Shown piece by piece: positions 32,653 through 41,609 of a stretch of 64,000 nt of DNA (within the stretch, counting starts at the first letter, position 1; each line of letters opens with the position of its first letter). The position numbers were made by a program, and so were the translations under genes. Source of the DNA: UBA1546 sp049302185 (GTDB lineage: Bacteria > Nitrospirota > Thermodesulfovibrionia > Thermodesulfovibrionales > UBA1546); assembly GCA_049302185.1 (NCBI GenBank), contig JBAQLV010000030.1:1-64000 (forward strand), written 5' to 3'. A model generated the notes under the pieces. The model was not told the origin of the DNA. It was given only the letters and a program-made list of their open reading frames with translations, and did not search any database.

Positions 32653-34098
32653 TCATCCTTTAATAACACCGAGGGGTCTTAATCTTGCAACCTTTTTTGA
32701 TATTCCTGCTTTGTGAACAACATCAACCACATCCGAGACATCTTTATATGCCTCCGGCATCTCTTCTGCAAGTGTCTCTCTGCCTGCAGAGCGGACTATT
32801 ATGCCTTTGTCTTCCATCTCACGCCATATAGCCCGTCCTTTTGCCTTCTTGATTGCCTGATGTCTTGACATCATCCTTCCTGCGCCGTGGCAGGTAGAAC
32901 CAAATGTTTCGCTCATTGCCTTTTCTGTTCCTATCAATACAAAAGATGCCCTGCCCATATCACCGGGTATCAAGACAGGCTGGCCTATCTTTCTGTAGGC
33001 ATCGGGCAAGTCCGGATGACCCGGCGGGAATGCCCGCGTTGCACCTTTTCTATGAACTATCAGTTTTTTCTTCCTGCCATTTACAATATGCTCTTCAACC
33101 TTTGCGATATTATGCGCAACGTCATATATCAGGCTCATCCCTAATTCTCTGGGTGTTGTACTGAAAAAATTCATAAACGCCTCTCTTGTCCAGTGCATTA
33201 TGCACTGTCTGTTCGCCCACGCATAATTTGCAGCAGCCCTCATCGCAGATAGATAATCCTGAGCCTCAGGACTTCTATACGGAGCGCAGGCAAGTTCCCT
33301 GTCGGGAAGTTCAATTTTGTATTTGCTGACAGCCCTCTCCATCACTTCAAGGAAGTCGGTGCATACCTGATGCCCGAACCCGCGCGAGCCTGTATGTATC
33401 ATCACAGTAACCTGTCCTTCAAACAGACCCATGGCGCCGGCAGATTTTTCATCGTATATCTCATCCACATATTGGATTTCAAGGAAATGATTTCCGGAAC
33501 CCAAAGTGCCCTGCTGTGCCCTTCCTCTTTCATAAGCCTTTTTGCTTATGAGGTTAGGGTCTGCACCGTCAATGCATCCTCCTGACTCAATCCTTTCAAG
33601 GTCTGACATCTCTCCGTATCCCTCTTCCACAGCCCAGCGGGCGCCATTCAGCATCAATCTTCTTTCGCTGTCAGGCGTAAGCCGTATCTTGCCCTTTGAA
33701 CCGACTCCGGAAGGGATTTCATTATAAAGTATTCCGACAAGGTCTTTTAATTTCGGCGTAACGTCATTTTTCATCAGATTGGTTCTCAAAAGACGCACAC
33801 CGCAATTTATATCATAGCCAACACCGCCCGGTGAGACTATCCCTTCATCTAAATCAAATGCCGCAACCCCGCCGATTGCAAACCCGTAACCTAAATGAAT
33901 GTCCGGCATTGCCATAGACGCATTTACAATGCCCGGCAGTGTTGCAACATTTGCAACCTGGTCAACAGACTGGGATTCAAGCGCCTTCTCAAGAACCTCA
34001 TCTACATAAATTATCCCCTTAACCCTCATTCCGGGTTTATAATCAGCCGGGACTTCTATTTTTGTGTCGTCAATCCTTTTGAGTTTTTCAGAAAGCAT
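32653..34098 (-). CDS. rtcB: RNA-splicing ligase RtcB
   Basis: Joins 2',3'-cyclic phosphate (or 3'-phosphate) and 5'-OH RNA ends using GTP and Mn2+, 481 residues. Motifs are MPDIHLGYGFAIGGVAAFD near 63-81, SPGGVGYDINCGVRLL with the metal cysteine, GSGNHFLEIQ near 200, and the guanylated histidine region HRKGATRAFPPGH near 345. I choose the ATG at 34098 because AGAGGTG lies at the right distance; the upstream GTG at 34104 overlaps that site. The gene for its activator archease lies 69 bases upstream. Confidence 0.97.
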   Translation of the reverse strand: MLSEKLKRIDDTKIEVPADYKPGMRVKGIIYVDEVLEKALESQSVDQVANVATLPGIVNASMAMPDIHLGYGFAIGGVAAFDLDEGIVSPGGVGYDINCGVRLLRTNLMKNDVTPKLKDLVGILYNEIPSGVGSKGKIRLTPDSERRLMLNGARWAVEEGYGEMSDLERIESGGCIDGADPNLISKKAYERGRAQQGTLGSGNHFLEIQYVDEIYDEKSAGAMGLFEGQVTVMIHTGSRGFGHQVCTDFLEVMERAVSKYKIELPDRELACAPYRSPEAQDYLSAMRAAANYAWANRQCIMHWTREAFMNFFSTTPRELGMSLIYDVAHNIAKVEEHIVNGRKKKLIVHRKGATRAFPPGHPDLPDAYRKIGQPVLIPGDMGRASFVLIGTEKAMSETFGSTCHGAGRMMSRHQAIKKAKGRAIWREMEDKGIIVRSAGRETLAEEMPEAYKDVSDVVDVVHKAGISKKVARLRPLGVIKG

Positions 34099-34111
34099 TC
34101 TCACCTCTTAT

Positions 34112-34146
34112 TGTCATTGCGAGCCAGTAGGGCGTGGCAATCACAA
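34112..34146. repeat. GTCATTGCGAG...GTGGCAATC repeat between archease and rtcB
   Basis: TTGTCATTGCGAGCCAGTAG and GGCGTGGCAATC form an imperfect hairpin. A longer double copy is at 61024-61120. It is a widespread short repeat type in uncultured bacteria. Confidence 0.7.
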
Positions 34147-34167
34147 CCGTTACTATTGCAAATTCTA

Positions 34168-34584
34168 TCAGATATCAAAGATAATATCTGCCTCCCATCT
34201 ATCTCTTACTTTCTCTACCTTCAGTCTATGATATGTGGCTGCCTTTAGCAATAATTTTCTCTCATGTCTTTCAGGATCAAATTCCTCTCCTTTGACATTT
34301 GCCTTCAACTTTCTATCACTCATCTCTAATATAACAATATCCTTCCCGATAAAATTATATGCGTCAAAATGAAATATGAGTTCATTCAGCCATGAAACAA
34401 GAAGTCCTTCAAGGGAATTGCCCTCTGAAGAAATATTGATGGTTTTCTGTCCCTTCACACCTTTGAGGTCAGTTATCAGGCTGTACATTCCAATGGCAGA
34501 ATTCTTAAAAACCTCTTCAATGCTTCCGCCAAAAGCCTTTATGCCGACATCGCCTGAAATGTCTATTATCTCAAATTGCTTCAT
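34168..34584 (-). CDS. Archease, RtcB activator
   Basis: Small acidic protein of 138 residues that speeds multiple turnover by RtcB and helps its guanylation. The family pattern is visible: FEIIDISGDVGIKAFGGSIEEVFKNSAIGMYSLITD near the start (cited in parts) with the conserved Asp in SGDVG, the LLVSWLNELIFHFDAYNF stretch, and the KGEEFDPERHE motif near 98. It lies directly upstream of rtcB, as in many genomes. Whether the pair repairs tRNA or heals stress-cleaved rRNA is unknown here. Confidence 0.93.
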   Translation of the reverse strand: MKQFEIIDISGDVGIKAFGGSIEEVFKNSAIGMYSLITDLKGVKGQKTINISSEGNSLEGLLVSWLNELIFHFDAYNFIGKDIVILEMSDRKLKANVKGEEFDPERHERKLLLKAATYHRLKVEKVRDRWEADIIFDI

Positions 34585-34624
34585 AATGCATTAAAATTAA
34601 AACAGACAGTGCCTGTTACCCGTA

Positions 34625-35434
34625 TCACAACTTATAGAGCACATCCGCCAATCTTGCAAATTCCTCAATGCTTAAAGTGCCGGGCCTTCTCTGCGGATCA
34701 ATCCCCGCATGGATCAATATTTCTCTAATCCCCCCTTGCCCCCCTTTAGTAAAGGGGGGATGGGGGGATTTCTCTTTTATTATTGGCTTCAGGGCATTTG
34801 CAAGCGTCTTTCTCCTCTGGGAAAAGGCAGTCTTAACTATCCTGAAGAAAAACTTCTCATCCTTAACCTCAACCGGAGGTGATTTTCTTATCTTCATATG
34901 AATCAGGGCAGAATCAACCTTTGGCACAGGCCTGAACGCGCCCTTAGGAATTATAAACTTTAATTCAGGGACAGTATAATACTGAATCATGATAGAAAGA
35001 ACGCCATAGTCTTTAGTGCCGGGTTGGGCCACGATTCTCTTTGCAACCTCCCTCTGAACAGTAAGCGTCATGGATATGAGATTCCCCCGGCTCTCAATAA
35101 GCCTGAATATTATCGGAGTAGTGATGTAATAAGGGATGTTTGCAACTACCTTGAATTCAGGAAGGTCTTCATATGGGTATCTGAGGGCATTTCCATGTAC
35201 TAATTCAATATCCTTTTCAACCTCATCTTGCCTGAGTTTCTCGTAGAGTTCCCTGTCCAGTTCTATTGCTATTACCCTCTTTGCCTTCTCTGCAAGCAAA
35301 CAAGTAAGCCTGCCGTGGCCGGGTCCTATCTCAACAACAGTATCTTCGGATGATATTTCCGCTGCCTGTACAATCCTCCTGAGTATGGAGGGATCATAAA
35401 GAAAATTCTGGCCAAGATGTTTTTTAGGTCTCAT
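34625..35434 (-). CDS. rsmA: 16S rRNA (adenine1518-N6/1519-N6)-dimethyltransferase with repeat insertion
   Basis: Dimethylates two adenosines in helix 45 of 16S rRNA, a late assembly step (KsgA). It has 269 residues. Motifs are PKKHLGQNFLYDPSI at the start, the SAM-binding VVEIGPGHGRLTCLLAEKA, and the catalytic NIPYYITTPIIFRL near 98. In the C-terminal helical domain a C/G-rich repeat (34727-34770) is translated SPHPPFTKGGQGGI, adding about 14 residues between FSQRRKTLANALKPII and the final helices. The enzyme is otherwise complete, so the insert is probably tolerated as a surface loop. Confidence 0.95.
   Translation of the reverse strand: MRPKKHLGQNFLYDPSILRRIVQAAEISSEDTVVEIGPGHGRLTCLLAEKAKRVIAIELDRELYEKLRQDEVEKDIELVHGNALRYPYEDLPEFKVVANIPYYITTPIIFRLIESRGNLISMTLTVQREVAKRIVAQPGTKDYGVLSIMIQYYTVPELKFIIPKGAFRPVPKVDSALIHMKIRKSPPVEVKDEKFFFRIVKTAFSQRRKTLANALKPIIKEKSPHPPFTKGGQGGIREILIHAGIDPQRRPGTLSIEEFARLADVLYKL
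34727..34770. repeat. C/G-rich palindromic element in rsmA, translated in frame
   Basis: AATCCCCCCTTGCCCCCCTT...TAAAGGGGGGATGGGGGGATT. It has the same nested C6/G6 arms as the cores at 3975 and 4455. Read on the minus strand it gives S-P-H-P-P-F-T-K-G-G-Q-G-G. Confidence 0.9.
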
Positions 35435-35465
35435 GATTTAATTATACCAGAAGAATTTTGGGGGC

Positions 35466-36317
35466 TTACCTCACATAAACCCCGTAAATACTGTATATAA
35501 AATGTCCTTTGACAGGAAGTTCTTCTTTTTCCCACTCGTCAGGCAAAGGCCAGTAAGGCTCCGCATCCTTAAGCGCCTTTATTGCTGCATCATCCAGACT
35601 TTTATAGCCTGATGTCCTGACAAGCTCTATCTTGCCAAGACGCCCATCCTTTTTAATCGTAAAGCTTAGATAGAGGTCTCCGTAAATCCCCCTCATTGCC
35701 GCATCAGAGGGATACTGCCATATGCCTTCAATCTTATCTTTAAGCCTCATCATGTAGCCGTCATATTTAAATCCCTTAACATCAAATGAGATACTGCTCT
35801 TTTCCTGCTGTCCCTCTGTCTTCTTCGCGATTTTTGCTCCTGCCTCTTTAGCGTCTTGTCCTGGAGAAAAACCCTTCCCTTGCTGGGCAATATTATCTAT
35901 AGTCTCTCTTTTAAGCGGAAAACCTCCACCTCCCGTGCCCGGCGGTATGCCTGATTGCGAACTTTTCAAATCCTCTGACCCATTGCTCATTGCTCCCGAC
36001 GGCGCTGCTGTAGCTGCAGGGGTTTCCTGACTCTTAGCGCTCTGCGGGCTCTTTGAACCGGTGGATGGGGCAGAGGGAATAGAAGGCTTCTTCGAGGAGC
36101 GAGGCAAGGATGCGGTCTTTGCCGGCACAGGCGGCAGTATGACTTTCGGACTTTTATGCGTTGTGTCCCCGCCTCCCTGCCCGATATCCTCTGCGGTAAC
36201 AAGCCTCGCAAAGAATGGCTTGCCCTTTTGTTCTTTAGTGACAGGCGAGATAAAAAGAAGAGACATTACAAGCAGGTGAATTATCAGAGAGTACGATATG
36301 AATCTTTTCTGTATCAA
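35466..36317 (-). CDS. TonB-like energy transducer
   Basis: Protein of 283 residues with one N-terminal membrane helix (about 8-25), a long Pro/Ser/Ala/Lys-rich periplasmic spacer (about 55-150) and a C-terminal TonB domain (about 195-283). The C-terminal domain shows YDGYMMRLKDKIEGIWQYPSDAAMRGIYGDLYLSFTIKKDGRLGKIELVRTSGYKSLDDAAIKALKDA (cited in parts; 'VRTSGYKSLDDAA' is the family signature). It would transmit proton-motive force from an ExbBD complex to outer-membrane transporters, although neither is in the window. A TolA-like role is possible. It overlaps the oxidoreductase upstream by four bases. Confidence 0.87.
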   Translation of the reverse strand: MIQKRFISYSLIIHLLVMSLLFISPVTKEQKGKPFFARLVTAEDIGQGGGDTTHKSPKVILPPVPAKTASLPRSSKKPSIPSAPSTGSKSPQSAKSQETPAATAAPSGAMSNGSEDLKSSQSGIPPGTGGGGFPLKRETIDNIAQQGKGFSPGQDAKEAGAKIAKKTEGQQEKSSISFDVKGFKYDGYMMRLKDKIEGIWQYPSDAAMRGIYGDLYLSFTIKKDGRLGKIELVRTSGYKSLDDAAIKALKDAEPYWPLPDEWEKEELPVKGHFIYSIYGVYVR

Positions 36318-37411
36318 TTTAAAACTTTTCTGAAAAAGTTTGCAAAAGAGATTAGCTTCCTTCCATCAGAAGACTTTTCAAGCCAGAGCCTCATCGTAGC
36401 TGCCTGAATCTCCTGTCTTCTGTAGAGGGAAACAAGTTTCTCGGCAGAATTGTCATCCCTCAGGAAATAATTGCAGAGCTTTCTCATGATCATAAACCTG
36501 CTGTTAAACCTCTTACGCCACAGCTTCTTATAATCAGAGGGTTTTCCTGCTATTATTGCCATCGCTGCAAACTCCCCAGCCTTCATCGCATAGTATATAC
36601 CCTCATATGTCAGCGGCATTACCTGCCCTGCCGCATCGCCGATAAAGAGTATATTATCTTTATTATATAACTCTCCGCTCCATAATGGCACCTTGTACAT
36701 CCTTGTTGCAGTACTATCAGCACTCAAACCCCTTCTTCCAAAGAATGCCTTGAGCATGCCTTTCAACTCTCCGGGATCAGAACTTCCGGTGCCTGCTGAT
36801 ATACCTTCAGCCTCAGGAAAGATCCATGAATATGACTTGCGGGCATGTGATTCGCCAAACCAGAACTCACACGTATCGGCATTGTCCTTTTTTATCTTCG
36901 TGGTGAGCGTATATACAGCAGCAGGCAGCTTCAACCCGAGCGCAAGCCTTACCCTTGAATTCACGCCATCAGCAGCTATAAGGTAGTCAGTTCTTATTTG
37001 CTCTTCTTTGCCGTTAATATTTACCATTGCAGTTATCCGTTTGCCAGTCTCCTCAAAATGACAGAACTCAGCCTCAATTAACTGCGCCCCTTTAACTTTT
37101 GCGTCTTCCCTCAATAGAGAATCAAATTCACCCCTTTTGACTATGGCAATAAAACCGCCCTCAAGCCTAATATCAACAGCGTTATTCAGAGGAGATACCA
37201 ACTTAATATTTTTGACATCTTTTTTGATAATATTTCTGGGTATGCCTAATTCATCAAAGGCAACATCAGGGATTCCGCCGCCGCAGGGTTTGACAAAAGA
37301 AAAATTCCTTTCAAGCAGGATTGTGTCTATTCCTTCTTTTGCAAGGAAACGGGCTGCTGTTGAACCTGCAGGCCCCCCGCCTATGATAAGAACTTTAGTC
37401 CTTAGATTCAT
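36314..37411 (-). CDS. Geranylgeranyl-reductase-family FAD-dependent oxidoreductase
   Basis: Flavoprotein of 365 residues. N-terminal Rossmann motif VLIIGGGPAGSTAARFLAKEG near 7-27, then a GGG substrate-loop signature (KPCGGGIP) and the FAD-binding GDAAGQVMPLTYEGIYYAMKAGE near 272. The family includes geranylgeranyl reductases and related enzymes that reduce polyprenyl chains of lipids or quinones. The exact substrate is not visible. It is co-transcribed with the TonB-like gene (four-base overlap). Upstream is a dense AAGTGAGA-type inverted repeat. Confidence 0.85.
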   Translation of the reverse strand: MNLRTKVLIIGGGPAGSTAARFLAKEGIDTILLERNFSFVKPCGGGIPDVAFDELGIPRNIIKKDVKNIKLVSPLNNAVDIRLEGGFIAIVKRGEFDSLLREDAKVKGAQLIEAEFCHFEETGKRITAMVNINGKEEQIRTDYLIAADGVNSRVRLALGLKLPAAVYTLTTKIKKDNADTCEFWFGESHARKSYSWIFPEAEGISAGTGSSDPGELKGMLKAFFGRRGLSADSTATRMYKVPLWSGELYNKDNILFIGDAAGQVMPLTYEGIYYAMKAGEFAAMAIIAGKPSDYKKLWRKRFNSRFMIMRKLCNYFLRDDNSAEKLVSLYRRQEIQAATMRLWLEKSSDGRKLISFANFFRKVLN

Positions 37412-37506
37412 AAAATTAAGTGAGAAGTGAGAAATAAGAAGTGGGAACTAAAACCTCTCATTTCCTCCCTCCTACTTCTCACTTTTTACTTCCTACTTCT
37501 TACTTC
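37412..37506. repeat. AAGTGAGAAGTGAGAA inverted tandem repeat
   Basis: AGTGAGAAGTGAGAAATAAG and AAGTGGGAAC face CCTACTTCTCACTTTTTACT and TCCTACTTCTTACTTC. The element fills the gap between the JAMM protease stop and the oxidoreductase start. It is another sequence family with the same arm architecture. Confidence 0.85.
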
Positions 37507-37508
37507 TT

Positions 37509-38015
37509 TCAGAATCCCGGAGGAAATGGGCAATGGATCCTCGCCCTTTTTATTCCTGAAGAGCCGCCAAGGAAATATGCGGCTATCTTAAAAAAGAATT
37601 CTCCAACAGAGCCCGATATTGTGCCGTCCCTGTTTTCACCCCAGTTAAGGGTTTTTTCATTGTTATTTATGGCAACTATCAGATATACCTGCCCATCTTT
37701 CATCTCTTTGATGTCTTCGTCGCTTGGTATAGGCAGCCCCTTTGTTACACCGAACTGGGTATGAGAATGGAAGTCGCCTATGATCTGAAGCCTGTCAAAT
37801 TTCTCTAATATAGGCTCTATCTTCTTATGATTCTTGTGCTGGAAGGTAACTCCCTTATGTTTCCTTCTTGCCGTCTGAAAACTGAATGCATGTTCAACTA
37901 TAAATCTGCCTTCAGGTTTATATCCGAGAAGAAAGCCCAGGCTCTCCCTCTTGTATACCTCGGCAGAGCTTAACAAAAGGTCTATAAATGCATTCTCGGA
38001 TAAATAAACCCTCAT
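37509..38015 (-). CDS. JAB/MPN domain metalloprotease-like protein (JAMM motif)
   Basis: Protein of 168 residues with a JAMM zinc-protease core: catalytic Glu in KRESLGFLLG near 24 and IIGDFHSHTQFG near 78 followed by LPIPSDEDIKEM, which provides the H-x-H, Ser and Asp ligands. Bacterial MPN proteins cleave isopeptide-like or Cys-related substrates or act in sulfur-carrier processing; the substrate here is unknown. The insert between HSH and S-x-x-D is longer than in the canonical H-x-H-x7-S-x2-D. It overlaps usp by four bases. Confidence 0.82.
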   Translation of the reverse strand: MRVYLSENAFIDLLLSSAEVYKRESLGFLLGYKPEGRFIVEHAFSFQTARRKHKGVTFQHKNHKKIEPILEKFDRLQIIGDFHSHTQFGVTKGLPIPSDEDIKEMKDGQVYLIVAINNNEKTLNWGENRDGTISGSVGEFFFKIAAYFLGGSSGIKRARIHCPFPPGF

Positions 38016-38470
38016 TTCTTGACCTCGTGATCAGGCAATCTTACGCTGAGCACAGGACACGGCGCGTCTCTTACCACCTTTTCTGCGGTGCTTCCGAACA
38101 TAACCCTGTCAAGTCCCTTTCTGCCATGCGTGCCTATAACTATAAGGTCCGCCTTATTCTCTCTGGCAAATTTTAAAATCTCCTCGTATGGCCTCCCCTT
38201 TACAACAATACGTTCAATGTCCTTCAACCCTCTGAATTCTTCAAGACCATACCTGTCCATCTCTTTTGCCGCATTTTTCTCAATATCCCTGTACAACTCG
38301 TCCATCGATACATGAGGCACATACCACCCCGTTGCCTTAGCTATGTCCTGAATAACATGAAGCAGATAAAGTTTTGCGCCATAATGCTTTACCATATCAG
38401 CCGCATAAGGCAGGGCATTATCCGAGCCCTCTGAAAAGTCCGTAGGAAAAAGAATCCTCTTAACGTTCAT
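38012..38470 (-). CDS. Universal stress protein (UspA family)
   Basis: Protein of 152 residues of the Usp fold. N-terminal KRILFPTDFSEGSDNALPYA and the ATP-binding loop VIGTHGRKGLDRVMFGSTAEKVVRDAPCPVLSVR (G-x2-G-x9-G-S/T pattern) near 112-145 mark it as an ATP-binding type. The role is a general stress response. It lies one base after galT and overlaps the JAMM protease gene. Confidence 0.92.
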   Translation of the reverse strand: MNVKRILFPTDFSEGSDNALPYAADMVKHYGAKLYLLHVIQDIAKATGWYVPHVSMDELYRDIEKNAAKEMDRYGLEEFRGLKDIERIVVKGRPYEEILKFARENKADLIVIGTHGRKGLDRVMFGSTAEKVVRDAPCPVLSVRLPDHEVKK

Positions 38471-38471
38471 A

Positions 38472-39482
38472 TCACGCCTCCCTTAAATATTTAGCTGCAT
38501 CCTCAGGGGATGTTGTTACCACATAGAAACCCGAGCCCCACTCAAAACCGCTTGCTCTCGTAAGTCTCGGCATTACCTCCATATGCCAGTGAAAATCTTC
38601 TCCGAGCGTATGCCAGTGATTACGCCTGGGTATCATGTTCGGCGCTGTGTGTATAACATAATTATACGGTGGATTTTTCAGTATAGTCCCGAGTTTTTTC
38701 ATCATAGCTGACAGCATCAAAGCAAGGTCTTCCATCTCCTCTGAGTTTATCTCCTGAAACGCACAGTAATGCCTCTTCGGCATTATACAAAATTCAAATG
38801 AAAACCTCTGGGCGTAAGGGCAAAAGACAATAAATTTTTTTGTCTCGAAGACTACCCTCTGACCATACCGCAGTTCCTCCCTTATCATATCACAGAATAC
38901 ACACCTATCTTTATAAGAGTAATACTGCTTTGCGCCGTCAAGTTCTTCCTTTATGCGCCTTGGGATAATCGGAGTTGCGATAATCTGAGAATGGGGATGA
39001 GAATAAACAGCGCCTGCTTCTCTACCGGAATTTTTATATATCAGTACATATCTCAGCCTTAAATCTTTTTCAAGGTCACGAATCCTTTTCTTGTAAAGTG
39101 AAACTATCCTTACCATCTGTTCAAAGCCAATATCACCGTCTGCTTTATTATGCTCAGGCGTCTCTATGATAATTTCATTTGCGCCTATGCTGTTCATCCT
39201 ATCGTACATGCCGACACCGCGCCTGCCGAGGTCGCCTTCCACATGGAGTATTGGTTTAAAACTCGGGATTACCCTTGCCAGCCAGCCGGGCTCATTGGGA
39301 AGCGAACCATTTCCCCTGATTGCAGTTATTTCAGGAGTGGTTTCTTTTTCTCTGCCTGAACACAGAACGCACTCGGATTCTTTTGCCTCCTCTTCCTGCA
39401 GATTATATTCCCCTGGAGCCATGGAATCTGATAAAACAGCAATCCATCTGTTCATCAAAGGGTCTTTTCTCAGTTCATGCAT
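38472..39482 (-). CDS. galT: Galactose-1-phosphate uridylyltransferase-like (GalT), first copy
   Basis: HIT-superfamily nucleotidyl transferase of 336 residues. The GalT signature active site is HPHSQIIATP near 170, with zinc-type cysteines in CVLCSGREK near 38 and CVFCDMI near 197 and the C-terminal FHWHMEVMPR. It would exchange UMP between UDP-glucose and galactose-1-phosphate, but related proteins use other sugars, such as ADP-glucose phosphorylase-like enzymes. Its start overlaps the coaX stop. A second paralogue of similar length is at 60016-61011. Confidence 0.88.
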   Translation of the reverse strand: MHELRKDPLMNRWIAVLSDSMAPGEYNLQEEEAKESECVLCSGREKETTPEITAIRGNGSLPNEPGWLARVIPSFKPILHVEGDLGRRGVGMYDRMNSIGANEIIIETPEHNKADGDIGFEQMVRIVSLYKKRIRDLEKDLRLRYVLIYKNSGREAGAVYSHPHSQIIATPIIPRRIKEELDGAKQYYSYKDRCVFCDMIREELRYGQRVVFETKKFIVFCPYAQRFSFEFCIMPKRHYCAFQEINSEEMEDLALMLSAMMKKLGTILKNPPYNYVIHTAPNMIPRRNHWHTLGEDFHWHMEVMPRLTRASGFEWGSGFYVVTTSPEDAAKYLREA

Positions 39483-40255
39483 TATGCATTCCTCCTGTCA
39501 GACAGACTATAGATAAATCTAAGCCCTTTTAAGACAAGCGCAGGCTCAATATGGTCAACCTTCCTGAGGAACGGCACAATAAGGTCAGCATTGCCTCCTG
39601 TTACAACTATTTTAAAGCTTTCCGCTTCCAGCTTTTCTGCCTCTGATATAATCTTTTCCACTGCTCCTGCTGTTCCGTATACTATGCCGGAACGGATGCA
39701 TTCCACGGTATCCTTTCCAAGAGGAGACATAGGCTTAGAAACTGTAACATCCGGCAATTGTGCTGTACCGCTGAAAAGGGAATTTCGCATAAGCCCCAGA
39801 CCCGGCATAATTGCACCGCCCTTATAAACATTTCCTCTTCCAATGAAATTAAGCGTAGTCGCTGTGCCAAAATCAATTACCGCAACAGGAACGCCAAACA
39901 GGTCACACGCGCCTGCGGCTACCGCAATCCTGTCTGTCCCTAACTTTTCAGGCTCTTCTATCTGGAAATCTATGCCTGTCTTCATCTTATGGGTCAATAC
40001 CATAGGCTCTTTTTTGCTCAGAGCGCTGCATGCCTTTTTAACGGCATCTGTATGACTGGGCACCACAGAAGATATTATAATGCCGTCAGGCATTTTGTCT
40101 ATATTTTCCTTTTTCATAAACTCATTAATCATCCCGGCATAATCTGAAAAAGGAAGCAAAGGAATGGTCTTTATCTTCTGGATAACCAGACCTTTCTCTG
40201 TAAAAAACCCTATATTTATTGAGGAGTTGCCAATATCTATGGCGACAAGTTTCAT
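39482..40255 (-). CDS. coaX: Type III pantothenate kinase CoaX
   Basis: First step of CoA synthesis, ATP-dependent phosphorylation of pantothenate. It has 257 residues, ASKHA fold. Motifs are VAIDIGNSSINIG near 4-16, LGTDRIAVAAGACDLFG near 109, VIDFGTATTLNF near 129 and VTGGNADLI near 222. It heads a long leftward series of closely spaced genes down to lolA. Confidence 0.95.
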   Translation of the reverse strand: MKLVAIDIGNSSINIGFFTEKGLVIQKIKTIPLLPFSDYAGMINEFMKKENIDKMPDGIIISSVVPSHTDAVKKACSALSKKEPMVLTHKMKTGIDFQIEEPEKLGTDRIAVAAGACDLFGVPVAVIDFGTATTLNFIGRGNVYKGGAIMPGLGLMRNSLFSGTAQLPDVTVSKPMSPLGKDTVECIRSGIVYGTAGAVEKIISEAEKLEAESFKIVVTGGNADLIVPFLRKVDHIEPALVLKGLRFIYSLSDRRNA

Positions 40256-40353
40256 CTTTCTTATACCTCAAAGAACAGTCATATTATACCCTGAATTTTA
40301 AATATTCTGCATCTTTCTTTCCTTAATCTTCGCATCTCTCAAACTTAAATAAA

Positions 40354-40362
40354 TGATATAAT
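40354..40362 (+). promoter_or_regulatory. Extended -10 promoter of larC
   Basis: TGATATAAT is an extended -10 (TGn then TATAAT). The expected start is near 40369, giving a leader of about 30 bases before the TTG codon. Confidence 0.55.
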
Positions 40363-40400
40363 CTCTTAGTCTGTTTATTCTCTTGGTGAGGGGGTTTAAT

Positions 40401-41609
40401 TTGAAAATAGCATATTTTGACTGTTCTTCCGGCATAAGCGGAGACATGTGTCTCGGCGCTCTCATTGATGCAGGTGTTCCTGTAGCAAAACTTGAGAATG
40501 AACTCAGGAAGCTTCGTGTTAAAGGCTACAGTCTCGAAGTTAAAAGGGTAAAACGCTCAGGGTTTGCGGCAACAAAAACAGATGTTATCCAGAACTCACC
40601 CCCCCATCCCCCCCTTAGCAAGGGGGGGCAACGGGGGGGTGAAGCTAAAAGATGGAAAGATATAGAGCATCTGATTAAGAACTCTCAACTTTCAGATGGA
40701 ATTAAAAAGAAAGGGCTGAGCATATTCAGAAGACTCTTTACAGCAGAGGCAAAAGTCCACGGCGAAACATTTAATACAGCGCATCTCCATGAACTTGGCG
40801 CTGTTGACTGCATGGTAGATATTTTCGGCGCAGTTATCGGATTAAAACTTTTGGGAATAGAGAAAGTTTATTCATCCGGCGTTAACATCGGAGGCGGCTC
40901 TGTAAGGACAAAACACGGGATACTGCCTGTGCCTGCGCCTGCAACAGCAGAGCTGTTAAAGGGCATCCCTGTCTATTCTGACGGAATAGACTATGAACTG
41001 ACAACTCCGACAGGCGCAGTTATATTAAAAGAAGTCTCATCTTCATTCGGAACTATCCCTGATATGGTTATTGAGAAAATAGGGATTGGCGCAGGCAATA
41101 AAGATTTCAAGGATAAGCCGAACGTGCTCAGGATTCTTATCGGGCAGGGTAAAAAACAAAGCGCAGAGAGCAGGGAACAAAAGGTTGCGGTAATCGAAAC
41201 CACCATAGATGACATGAACCCGCAGATATACGAATACGTGATGGAAAAGCTGTTTAAGGCAGGCGCGCTTGATGTCTATCTGACACAGTTGATAATGAAA
41301 AAAGGAAGGCCCGGAATAAAGCTGACCGTGCTTTGCAACAGCAATGAGAAAGAAAAGATGATGAAGATAATATTTGAAGAGACAACAACAATAGGTCTCA
41401 GGTTTTATGAGGCAGACAGGCAAACGCTAAAAAGAGAGATAAAGGAAATCAATACCGCATTAGGCAAGGTAAAAGTCAAAATCTCAAAACTCGGCAGCAA
41501 TATTATTAAAATAACACCTGAATACGAAGACTGCAAAAAACTTGCAAAAAAGCTGAATATGCCTTTGATAGAGGTGATGGAAAGAGTAAAAAGTCAGCGA
41601 AAGTCCTAA
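40401..41609 (+). CDS. larC: Nickel-pincer cofactor biosynthesis protein LarC, with repeat insertion
   Basis: Inserts nickel into the SCS-type pincer nucleotide cofactor used by lactate racemase and related racemases. It has 402 residues. Motifs are IAYFDCSSGISGDMCLGALIDAG at the start, HLHELGAVDCMVDIFG near 130, the GGGSVRTKHGILPVPAPAT and DYELTTPTGAV regions, and in the C-terminal half TTIDDMNPQIYEYVMEKL. The start is TTG at 40401 because GAGGGGG lies 6 bases upstream and the family begins there. A C/G-rich repeat (40597-40641) is translated SPPHPPLSKGGQRGG near residue 65. It is one open frame, unlike the frameshifted larC of lactobacilli. Its stop overlaps that of argF. Confidence 0.9.
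   Translation: MKIAYFDCSSGISGDMCLGALIDAGVPVAKLENELRKLRVKGYSLEVKRVKRSGFAATKTDVIQNSPPHPPLSKGGQRGGEAKRWKDIEHLIKNSQLSDGIKKKGLSIFRRLFTAEAKVHGETFNTAHLHELGAVDCMVDIFGAVIGLKLLGIEKVYSSGVNIGGGSVRTKHGILPVPAPATAELLKGIPVYSDGIDYELTTPTGAVILKEVSSSFGTIPDMVIEKIGIGAGNKDFKDKPNVLRILIGQGKKQSAESREQKVAVIETTIDDMNPQIYEYVMEKLFKAGALDVYLTQLIMKKGRPGIKLTVLCNSNEKEKMMKIIFEETTTIGLRFYEADRQTLKREIKEINTALGKVKVKISKLGSNIIKITPEYEDCKKLAKKLNMPLIEVMERVKSQRKS
40597..40641. repeat. C/G-rich palindromic element in larC, translated in frame
   Basis: CACCCCCCCATCCCCCCCTT and AGCAAGGGGGGGCAACGGGG with a final GGG. It is translated S-P-P-H-P-P-L-S-K-G-G-Q-R-G-G, the same frame as the cores in the activase, rsmA and birA. Confidence 0.9.
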
